Shown here: piece by piece, positions 1 to 5,456 of the stretch
Numbering within the stretch: position 1 is the stretch's first letter
How the letters are laid out: every line of letters starts with the position of its first letter
NCBI GenBank assembly: GCA_964507305.1
Contig: CAZDPQ010000161.1
Location: 1 to 5,456, forward strand
Length of the DNA stretch: 5,456 nt
From: JAQVYV01 sp964507305
Lineage (GTDB): Bacteria > Bacillota > Clostridia > Saccharofermentanales > UBA5734
Reading direction: 5' to 3'
The notes under the pieces: model-generated
Seen by the model: only the letters and a program-made list of their open reading frames with translations
The model's database searches: none
What the model was told of the DNA's origin: nothing
Translations under genes and position numbers: made by a program

Positions 1-418
1 CATCGCAGGCATGTACGCCGTGAGCCTGGCCATGGTGCAAACCGGCCTGGCCGATATCAGTGGCAGGCTCATGGTACGCCTGGTCACACCTTTCGGCCCG
101 CTGGGGCTGGCCGCGGGGGCCTATCTGCTCAGCGCACTGCTCACTCAGGTGATGGGGGGGCAGGTTACTGCACTGGTCTCCGGCCCGGTGGTCATCAGCG
201 CAGCCATCCGGCTGGGGGTTTCTCCGCAGGCCGTGGCGCTTGCCGCCGCCATTGCCTGTTCGGCTTCATTCCTCACCCCCCTGGCGCACCCGGTCAACAT
301 CTTGATGATCGGCCCGGCCAATTATCGCTTCAGCGATTTTTTCAAAGTGGGTTGGCCGCTGACTATCATCTCCTTCATCATGCTTCTCGTTGGAATGAAA
401 CTGTTCTGGGGGCTGTAA
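1..418 (+). CDS. SLC13/DASS-type anion permease, C-terminal part (5' end outside window)
   Basis: This is the last ~138 codons of a polytopic inner-membrane transporter. The frame is open to the left edge (first full codon at base 2, reading I-A-G before the first Met at 11), so that Met is internal rather than a start; it stops at TAA 416-418. Counting from that Met, hydrophobic segments lie at about 28-46, 54-84 (including a re-entrant-like stretch) and 115-134. The diagnostic block is SFLTPLAHPVNILMIGP (86-102) followed by NYRFSDFFKVGWPL (104-117). It matches the second substrate-site loop and following helix of SLC13/CitT/ArsB-like permeases, many of which carry central TrkA-C domains. 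Known members import sulfate, dicarboxylates or other anions, often with sodium; the substrate here cannot be told. It ends 13 bases from the convergent exporter gene. Family assignment is fairly sure, substrate unknown. Confidence 0.85.
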   Translation, partial: IAGMYAVSLAMVQTGLADISGRLMVRLVTPFGPLGLAAGAYLLSALLTQVMGGQVTALVSGPVVISAAIRLGVSPQAVALAAAIACSASFLTPLAHPVNILMIGPANYRFSDFFKVGWPLTIISFIMLLVGMKLFWGL

Positions 419-431
419 GCTGCGCCCGCCC

Positions 432-1514
432 TCAACCCACCGGAAATAGCCAGGTAAAAACAACCCAGGCAACCCCCAGCGCAAGGAAAGTGTTAAACAG
501 GGTCACCAGCAAAAACACCATCACCGGGCGCCATCCCATGGAGCGGAATTCAGAGACAGATAGCTCCAGCCCCATGGAGACAAAAGCCAGGGTGAAGGCC
601 CAGTTCTTCAGCGCTTCAATGGTGGTTCCCTTCCCTCCATCGATCACTCCCATTGAATAAAGAACCGAAGCCAGAAGAAAGCCAAGCACAAATTTGGGGA
701 ACCGATCCCAGATCACCCGTACCCCCGGGCGGGTACCGGCTCCTGCTTCGCGGCTGGCAAAATAGAGCGCCAGCAAGAATGCCACCAGACCGATCAGCGT
801 ATTCTGGGTCGATTTGACAATGGTGGCAATTTTCTGGGCCTGTTCTCCGTAAAGCGTCCCTGCTCCAACGACCGCGGCCGTAGTATCGATGTTGCCGCCA
901 AACCATGCCCCGGCTACCGTTTGTGAAAGCCCCAGCGCACTGGCCAGAAGCGGCGATAGAACCATGAGAGGCAGTGCCACCAGAATGACCAGTGCCGTGA
1001 TATAGGTCACCTGTTCCTTCCTGGCCAGCACGGATCCTGCCGCAGCAATGGCCGCTGAAACACCGCAAATGGAAACCGCCGAAGCCATGACTGCCCGCAG
1101 CTTTTCATCCAGCCCAAACCGGCCCGCCAGCCACCAGCAGAAGAAAAACACCCCGCTGATCATCACCAGGGATTGAAGAATGGCACCCCGCGCCGCTGAA
1201 ACGATTAAGGTGAGATCCACCCCCGCCCCCAGAAGCACCAGCCCGATCTTTAAGTACAACTCGGTATGGACCCCCGGTTGAAGATACTCTCGCATCTTCA
1301 GCGCCCGCAGAAGCACATTACCCAATACTCCGAGCAAAGCCGCCCATAGCGGGTATTCAAGCGCTTTTCCCGGAATTCCAAAGGGAAGTTTGACCGCACC
1401 CACCTGCCTGGAAACCCACCAGGCCGCCACAGCGAGCAGGAAGGTCACTGCCAGCCCTCCCAGAGACGCGCCCCACAAACGCATTGAGGAACGAACCGAT
1501 TGCGCCGATGACAT
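432..1514 (-). CDS. YeiH/UPF0324-family putative sulfate exporter (360 aa)
   Basis: This is a multi-pass inner-membrane protein of the family annotated as putative sulfate exporters; that substrate is a family label rather than something shown here. About ten hydrophobic segments are visible, including 18-38, 53-70, 88-107, 112-131, 142-163, 170-194, 237-252, 274-290, 303-318 and 329-356. Family signatures are TELYLKIGLVLLGAGVD (84-100), SICGVSAAIAAAGSV (148-162), WFGGNIDTTAAVVGAG (204-219), IVKSTQNTLIG (232-242) and GLELSVSEFRSMGW (315-328). The GGxIDxT form points to the longer subfamily, whose members normally start with an extra Trp-rich helix; here that helix is encoded by the separate small gene just upstream. 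The ATG at 1512-1514 is supported by AAGGAAG seven bases before it. It is last in the minus-strand run and converges on the SLC13-type permease. Family is well supported; substrate and direction of transport are not. Confidence 0.88.
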   Translation of the reverse strand: MSSAQSVRSSMRLWGASLGGLAVTFLLAVAAWWVSRQVGAVKLPFGIPGKALEYPLWAALLGVLGNVLLRALKMREYLQPGVHTELYLKIGLVLLGAGVDLTLIVSAARGAILQSLVMISGVFFFCWWLAGRFGLDEKLRAVMASAVSICGVSAAIAAAGSVLARKEQVTYITALVILVALPLMVLSPLLASALGLSQTVAGAWFGGNIDTTAAVVGAGTLYGEQAQKIATIVKSTQNTLIGLVAFLLALYFASREAGAGTRPGVRVIWDRFPKFVLGFLLASVLYSMGVIDGGKGTTIEALKNWAFTLAFVSMGLELSVSEFRSMGWRPVMVFLLVTLFNTFLALGVAWVVFTWLFPVG

Positions 1515-1521
1515 GATCTTT

Positions 1522-1531
1522 CTTCCTTCTA
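1522..1531 (-). promoter_or_regulatory. Ribosome binding site of the exporter gene, fused to the upstream stop codon
   Basis: On the minus strand the bases read TAGAAGGAAG. TAG (1529-1531) is the stop codon of the small membrane protein, and AAGGAAG (1522-1528) is a good Shine-Dalgarno sequence seven bases before the exporter ATG. Ribosomes finishing the small gene would terminate directly on the initiation site of the exporter, which favours translational coupling and supports both the small gene's stop and the exporter's start. Confidence 0.75.
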
Positions 1532-1654
1532 AAACACGATGTTAATCCCGTTCTTTCCCAAAACGCCGATGGTCGCCAGAGCGATTAGAAGAAAGGCGAT
1601 CCATACCGCCAGCCAGTCTTCATTCATCCACGGTTTTTTCGATGGTTCAGTCAT
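1529..1654 (-). CDS. 41-residue single-helix membrane protein, probable detached N-terminal helix of the exporter
   Basis: A short protein with a charged, Trp-containing head (MTEPSKKPWMNEDWLAVW, 1-18), one membrane helix at about 15-33 and a short tail ending GKNGINIVF. An upstream Met at 1732 would add 26 residues that overlap the methyltransferase gene. The ATG at 1652-1654 is preferred because a strong GGAGG (1661-1665) lies six bases before it and because the added residues look non-membrane and unrelated. From family knowledge, long YeiH/UPF0324 proteins commonly begin with a similar EDWxAVWxG-type helix, so this is best read as that segment made as a separate subunit. It lies 14 bases before the exporter gene in another reading frame. 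It could alternatively be an independent small regulatory subunit. The coding call is good; the functional link is inference. Confidence 0.75.
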   Translation of the reverse strand: MTEPSKKPWMNEDWLAVWIAFLLIALATIGVLGKNGINIVF

Positions 1655-1660
1655 GGGCTC

Positions 1661-1665
1661 CCTCC
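1661..1665 (-). promoter_or_regulatory. Ribosome binding site that sets the start of the 41-residue protein
   Basis: The minus strand reads GGAGG six bases before ATG 1652-1654, in the 16-base gap after the methyltransferase stop. Its strength and spacing decide for this ATG over the in-frame Met at 1732, and show that this very small gene is probably translated. Confidence 0.8.
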
Positions 1666-1670
1666 GAAGA

Positions 1671-2243
1671 TCAGGGGTTCTTATCAAACACAACCCACAC
1701 GGTATATTCCTGAATCGCAATCTGCACGGCACTGCCTTCTCTGTCGGAGAGCATGTTCGCGATCTGCTCTCCTGAGTAAAAATGACTGCGCATCAGGACG
1801 AGCTTTTCAAATAACGCAATAACCTTCACCGGGAAGGCGCGAATATCGGGTTCTTCGATGATTAACCGTCCCCCGGGGCGTAAAGCACGCCACAGTTCGC
1901 CAAGAGTCTGCCGCGCATCCTCCACATGATGGAGGGCATCCACCATAAAAATCCGATCGAAGGTTTCATCGGCCAGGGGCAAATGCTCTGAGGCCGCTCG
2001 CAACGGGATAACCCCGGGTTTACGTGCCGCCAGACGGAGCATTCCCGCAGAAATATCTGCCACCACCGTGAGGCCCGCCCGCGCACTGAAAAACTGAGCG
2101 ATCCGCCCGGTTCCGCCTCCCACATCCAGCAGGTTGCCACCGGCTGGCAGGTCAAGCCATCCCGCCAGCCTCTCCGGGTACGTGGGGCGGATCAGACGTT
2201 CATACGAAGGCGCGAGCAGGCCAAAGTGGTCAAAGTATGGCAT
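1671..2243 (-). CDS. Class I SAM-dependent methyltransferase, UbiE/Methyltransf_11-like (190 aa)
   Basis: A small cytoplasmic Rossmann-fold methyltransferase using S-adenosylmethionine. Visible motifs in order are an N-terminal FDHFGLLAPSYERLI (4-18), the SAM-binding motif I LLDVGGGTG (38-46), motif II with acidic D63 (VVADIS), the SEHLPLADETFD segment (85-96) that usually contacts the adenine, MVDALHHVED (100-109) and LRPGGRLIIEEPD (121-133). The C-terminal ~55 residues form a short variable cap with no recognisable substrate motif. About 190 residues is short compared with UbiE/MenG (~230-250), so a quinone role should not be assumed; it could act on a small molecule or lipid. Its ATG lies six bases after the pheT stop with no close Shine-Dalgarno; a weak GAGAAG (2254-2259) inside the end of pheT is ten bases away. 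Translation may therefore depend on coupling to pheT. Family sure, substrate unknown. Confidence 0.93.
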   Translation of the reverse strand: MPYFDHFGLLAPSYERLIRPTYPERLAGWLDLPAGGNLLDVGGGTGRIAQFFSARAGLTVVADISAGMLRLAARKPGVIPLRAASEHLPLADETFDRIFMVDALHHVEDARQTLGELWRALRPGGRLIIEEPDIRAFPVKVIALFEKLVLMRSHFYSGEQIANMLSDREGSAVQIAIQEYTVWVVFDKNP

Positions 2244-2249
2244 AAAAAA

Positions 2250-4778
2250 TTAACTTCTCAACTTCGCGCCGAGTTCCTGCTCCAGGCGCCGGATAATCCG
2301 CGTGCGAATCTGCGCGGCATCCCGGTCGGTGAGGGTACGATCAGGCGCCTGGTAGGTCAGGCTATAGGCCAGGCTCTTCTTGCCTGCCCCAAGCTGCTCC
2401 CCGCGGAAAACGTCGAAGAGCCGCACGCCCGCCAGCAGTTTCCCGCCGCCCTGCCAGATGAGCTCCTCCACTCGCGCCGCGGGAACCGCTTCATCCACCA
2501 CCACCGCAATATCTTCAAGCACAGGGGGGAACTCACTCACCGGGCGTACTTCGTGGCCCAGAAGCGGCAGCAGACTCAACAGGGCTTCCAGGTCAATCTC
2601 TGCAGCGAGCACGGGGGTGTCTACTTCATAATTTTCCCTCACCAGGGGATGAAGCTCACCGAACACGCCCAGCTTTTGCTCTCCGCAAAGCACCGCGGCG
2701 CACTTTCCGGGATGAAACGATGGATGCTCCTCTGGAGCAAAAGCCACCCGGATGTGCAACGCCTCCATGAGTGCCTCGATGACCCCTTTGAGGTCGTAGA
2801 AATCCATCAACCGTCCTTCGGGAGCGTCCCAGCTGCTTTCCTCCCGCCGACCGGTCATGGCTATCGCCAGGCGGCGCGGCTCGCGGGGCAGAGCCTCGCC
2901 AGACGGCTCGAATACGGCTCCCACTTCGAAGAGGCTGAGCGACTCAGCCATGCGAGCGTTTCTCTCCAGCACATTGAGCACCGAGGCCAGTAAACTCCGA
3001 CGGAGCACACGCTTCTCCGGGGAGATGGGGTTAACCAGCCGGACGTATTCCACCGACGGAGCGGACGTGCCCGCCGGGAGCAGGCGCGCTTCGATCTCCG
3101 GCGCAGTCATGCGGTGGGTGATGACCTCCTGTAACCCGAGAGAAACCAGGACATCGCGCACGTGTTCCTCTCCCTCCAGAGAAGGATTCCCGCGCTGTGG
3201 GGGCAGAGAATCGGCCAGGCGCGTTTCGGGGATGCGCTCGAACCCGTAGAGGCGGGCAATTTCCTCCATCAGGTCAGCCACCCCGACCACTCCCTCTCCG
3301 ATATCCATACGGATGGGGGGCGTCTGAACCTGCAGTGTTTCTCCGCGCCGCTCACACCGGAACTCAAGCCTTTCAAGCATTTGCTGGATCTCTTCCAGAG
3401 AAATGGAAATGCCCAGAGATCGCTCTACATCCTGAGCGGTGATCTCCACACAGGGGTCAACTGGTGGCAGGGGGTAGGCATCCACAATGCCGGGGGCAAC
3501 CTTTCCACCACTCCAGCGGGCCATCCAGTACAGACAGCGCCGCAGGCCATCGATGGCCAGCGCAGGGTGCACGCCGCGAGAAAACCGGTAAGAGGCTTCA
3601 GAAGGCAGGCCATGCTGCATCACCGTGCGCCGGATGTTGATAAAATTCCACGCTGCTGCCTCAAGCAAAACATTCACAGTGTGGTCGCTGACTTCACTCT
3701 CCTGACCGCCCATCACCCCTGCCAGCGAAAGCGGGCCGGTCGCATCGCAAACGAGCACATTGGTTTCGGTGAGCGTGCGTTCAACCCCATCAAGCGTGGT
3801 TAACTTTTCACCGGGGCGGGCGGTGCGCGTCAGAATGACCACCTCTCCCCCGCCGGCGCGGTTAACCAGCACATCATAATCAAAGGCATGGAGCGGCTCA
3901 CCTATTTCCAGCATCGTGTAATTGGTGGCATCGACCACATTATTGATCGGACGCATCCCCGCCAGGCGCAAACGACGCTGCACCCAGTAAGGACTTTCGC
4001 CAAGACGCACTTCGCGGATGAGAGCCAGGGTAAAACGCGGATTGAGCTCAGGGTTGGTGATCTGAATGCTCACCCGCCCTTCGATGGGTTCTCCGGTGGT
4101 CTCCAGGGTAAACTCGGGCTTCTTCAACGCGCGCCCGGTAAGCGCGGCCACCTCTCGGGCCACCCCCAGCACACTGGTGTTGCGCGCCATGTTGGGGTTG
4201 ATTTTCAACTCCAGCACGGCATCGCCCATGTACTCTACCAGCGGCATCCCGGTTGGCGCATCCTCATCGAGCAGGATGATCCCCTCATGCTCATCCGAAA
4301 TCCCCAGTTCCTTTTCCGAACAGACCATCGAATAAGAATCCACACCACGAATTTTCGCCCGCTTGAGGGTAGTGAGCACCTGCCCCGGTTGATGTCCGTC
4401 GTAAATCCGCGCACCCTCACGCGCATAGGCTACCTTGAGGGGGCGCGGGAGCGGCCCGATCCCTTTATACTCGAATAGATTGGGGGCGCCGGTGAGCACC
4501 GTATGTTCCTGAAGGCCATCGTTCAGGCGGCACAACACCAGCCGGTCGGCGTTGGGGTGCGGAAAGACCTCATCAATCTGTGCGACCACAATTTTATCTG
4601 CGTCCCAGCTCAAACCGCTTACCTTGAACCCATGGTCATCGCTGTCGGGCAACGGCAACCCGACGAAACGAATTTCTTCCACTTCCATCCCGGCCATGGT
4701 AAGTTTGTGGGCTAATTCCACCACCGAAAGGCCGCTCAGATCGACGAAATCCTTGAGCCATGAAACGGGAACTTTCAT
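2250..4778 (-). CDS. pheT: Phenylalanine--tRNA ligase beta subunit (842 aa, complete)
   Basis: The beta subunit pairs with PheS in the cytoplasmic (alpha-beta)2 enzyme that charges tRNA-Phe, and carries the site that hydrolyses mischarged Tyr-tRNA-Phe. It starts with the typical MKVPVSWLKDFVDL. Domains: an EMAP-II-like tRNA-binding fold at about 62-180 (PHPNADRLVLCRLNDG 73-88); the B3/B4 editing module at about 230-415, with PLHAFD (295-300) and LAGVMGG (352-358); B5 at about 440-517, ending DLMEEIARLYGFERIP (503-517 region); the catalytic-like core at about 525-740; and a ferredoxin-fold anticodon-binding domain at about 749-842. H297 and E373 sit where the editing His and Glu of characterised enzymes are expected, so proofreading is probably intact. 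At 842 residues it is longer than the usual ~790-810. It follows pheS by nine bases with a perfect Shine-Dalgarno. Confidence 0.99.
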   Translation of the reverse strand: MKVPVSWLKDFVDLSGLSVVELAHKLTMAGMEVEEIRFVGLPLPDSDDHGFKVSGLSWDADKIVVAQIDEVFPHPNADRLVLCRLNDGLQEHTVLTGAPNLFEYKGIGPLPRPLKVAYAREGARIYDGHQPGQVLTTLKRAKIRGVDSYSMVCSEKELGISDEHEGIILLDEDAPTGMPLVEYMGDAVLELKINPNMARNTSVLGVAREVAALTGRALKKPEFTLETTGEPIEGRVSIQITNPELNPRFTLALIREVRLGESPYWVQRRLRLAGMRPINNVVDATNYTMLEIGEPLHAFDYDVLVNRAGGGEVVILTRTARPGEKLTTLDGVERTLTETNVLVCDATGPLSLAGVMGGQESEVSDHTVNVLLEAAAWNFINIRRTVMQHGLPSEASYRFSRGVHPALAIDGLRRCLYWMARWSGGKVAPGIVDAYPLPPVDPCVEITAQDVERSLGISISLEEIQQMLERLEFRCERRGETLQVQTPPIRMDIGEGVVGVADLMEEIARLYGFERIPETRLADSLPPQRGNPSLEGEEHVRDVLVSLGLQEVITHRMTAPEIEARLLPAGTSAPSVEYVRLVNPISPEKRVLRRSLLASVLNVLERNARMAESLSLFEVGAVFEPSGEALPREPRRLAIAMTGRREESSWDAPEGRLMDFYDLKGVIEALMEALHIRVAFAPEEHPSFHPGKCAAVLCGEQKLGVFGELHPLVRENYEVDTPVLAAEIDLEALLSLLPLLGHEVRPVSEFPPVLEDIAVVVDEAVPAARVEELIWQGGGKLLAGVRLFDVFRGEQLGAGKKSLAYSLTYQAPDRTLTDRDAAQIRTRIIRRLEQELGAKLRS

Positions 4779-4783
4779 GCCAG

Positions 4784-4790
4784 CCTCCTA
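4784..4790 (-). promoter_or_regulatory. Ribosome binding site of pheT, fused to the pheS stop codon
   Basis: The minus strand reads TAGGAGG, five bases before the pheT ATG. TAG (4788-4790) is the pheS stop codon, so the strongest possible Shine-Dalgarno overlaps it. This layout fits tight coupling of the two subunits, which are needed in equal amounts. Confidence 0.85.
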
Positions 4791-5456
4791 GAACTGTTCC
4801 AGGAAACGAAGATCGTTTCCCCAGAAATAGCGAATGTCGTTGATCTTATGACGCAGCATGATCTGCCGTTCGGGCCCCATGCCAAAAGCAAAACCAGAGT
4901 ACTTCCGGGGGTCGTACCCGCCGTTTTGCAACACCGTTGGGTGCACCATGCCGCAGCCAAGAATCTCGAGCCAGCCCGACTTTTTACACACCGCACAGCC
5001 TTTTCCACCGCAGACAAAGCACTCCACATCCATCTCGGCAGAGGGCTCGGTAAAGGGGAAGTAATCGGAGCGGAAGCGGGTACGCGTGTTCTGCCCGAAC
5101 ATGCGCCGGACAAAATCTGAAAGGGTGCCCTTCAAATCGCTGAAAGTGATATGCCTGCCCACCACCAGCCCTTCTACCTGGTTGAATTGCACCTCAGAGC
5201 GGGCCGTGATCTGCTCATAACGGAAGCACATTCCCGGCAAAGCAACGCGAATGGGCGGGGGGGTATCGGGGTTCGTGGCCGAAAACTCGCGCATGGCGCG
5301 AATCTGCCCGGGGGAGGTGTGCGTGCGCAACACAACCGAGTAGCTCCCATCGGTTTGCGGCGATTCCACATAGAAGGTATCCTGCATCTCACGCGCCGGG
5401 TGATGAGGTGGAATGTTCAACAGCTGGAAATTGTACTCATCCAGCTCCACCTCACG
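4788..5456 (-). CDS. pheS: Phenylalanine--tRNA ligase alpha subunit, C-terminal ~222 codons (5' end outside window)
   Basis: The alpha subunit carries the class II catalytic core that activates phenylalanine with ATP and transfers it to tRNA-Phe. The frame is open to the right edge (R-E before the GTG at 5448-5450), so that GTG is an internal Val; about the first 120 residues, including the coiled-coil arm, are missing. Counting from that Val: NFQLLNIPPHHPAREMQDTF (7-26), LRTHTSPGQIRAM (41-53), motif 2 with CFRYEQITARSEVQFNQVEG (75-94), TRFRSDYFPFTEPSAEMDV (124-142) and motif 3 GFAFGMGPERQIMLRH (186-201). Between them a CxxC-x4-CxxC cluster (C144, C147, C152, C155) precedes GWLEILGCGMVHP (159-171). 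This insert occurs in many bacterial PheS proteins. The stop TAG overlaps the pheT ribosome binding site. Identification is secure. Confidence 0.99.
   Translation of the reverse strand, partial: REVELDEYNFQLLNIPPHHPAREMQDTFYVESPQTDGSYSVVLRTHTSPGQIRAMREFSATNPDTPPPIRVALPGMCFRYEQITARSEVQFNQVEGLVVGRHITFSDLKGTLSDFVRRMFGQNTRTRFRSDYFPFTEPSAEMDVECFVCGGKGCAVCKKSGWLEILGCGMVHPTVLQNGGYDPRKYSGFAFGMGPERQIMLRHKINDIRYFWGNDLRFLEQF

Noticed and set aside
419..431. Gap between the convergent genes, considered for a bidirectional terminator
   Set aside because: Only 13 bases, with no inverted repeat I can extend to a convincing hairpin in the flanks.
1655..1732. Longer version of the small membrane protein starting at 1732
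   Set aside because: The added 26 residues overlap the methyltransferase end and have no membrane or family character; the strong GGAGG favours the ATG at 1652-1654.
2244..2300. GC stem (GCGCC/GGCGC) followed by a T6 run at the end of pheT on the minus strand, considered as a terminator
   Set aside because: The stem is only five pairs with a 14-base loop, and the T-run is about 20 bases further on and abuts the next ATG. It does not have intrinsic-terminator geometry.
2226..2993. A 255-codon plus-strand open frame across the end of pheT
   Set aside because: It lies wholly antisense to pheT and the methyltransferase start, has no recognisable domain or ribosome binding site, and is rich in low-complexity His/Arg/Gln. 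It is a by-product of GC-rich codon use.
3162..3803. A 213-codon plus-strand open frame inside pheT
   Set aside because: Antisense to strongly conserved PheT sequence, with no family resemblance; treated as a shadow.
3888..4478. A 196-codon plus-strand open frame inside pheT
   Set aside because: Same reasoning: antisense to conserved PheT domains, His-rich and without recognisable motifs.
5257..5263. Run of seven G (also at 154-160), considered as slippage or phase-variation sites
   Set aside because: Both runs keep the reading frame, encode ordinary Pro or Gly residues in conserved contexts, and are short for phase variation.

Overview
This window is densely coding bacterial DNA: six protein genes, each separated from the next by no more than about 16 bases. 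The best-recognised content is the phenylalanyl-tRNA synthetase operon, with the end of pheS and all of pheT on the minus strand. Protein style suggests a member of the Chloroflexota, perhaps an Anaerolineae-like lineage. The clues are the PheT signature NPNMARNTSVLGVAREVAALTG, of which only the key part is quoted elsewhere, the RFSRGVH variant of the usual RFERGVD motif, and the PheS form carrying a four-cysteine insert. That placement is inference from remembered family patterns, not a search. Base composition looks moderately GC-rich, but was not computed.

Layout from left to right: the 3' end of a plus-strand SLC13/DASS-type anion permease (1-418) meets a convergent minus-strand run of five genes across only 13 bases. 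In transcription order (right to left) that run is pheS (partial, runs off the right edge), pheT, a class I SAM-dependent methyltransferase, a 41-residue single-helix membrane protein, and a YeiH/UPF0324-type putative sulfate exporter. Gaps between these genes are 9, 6, 16 and 14 bases. Three of the four downstream genes have a clear Shine-Dalgarno sequence, and two of those are fused to the stop codon of the gene before. One polycistronic transcript with translational coupling is therefore likely.

Functionally, PheS and PheT form the (alpha-beta)2 enzyme that charges tRNA-Phe. The methyltransferase has no identifiable substrate. The last two genes look like one transporter unit. The small protein resembles the N-terminal tryptophan-rich helix that, in long members of the same exporter family, is part of the exporter polypeptide. 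The window therefore appears to hold a two-gene (split) version of that exporter. The convergent SLC13-type permease may also handle a small anion such as sulfate or a dicarboxylate, but nothing in the sequence fixes the substrate.

No tRNA or rRNA gene, CRISPR array, insertion sequence, phage gene or long repeat was seen, and there is no gene-free stretch above 300 bases. Apart from the split exporter and the unusual passengers behind pheST, this is an ordinary housekeeping region, and I do not see evidence of a wholly new system.
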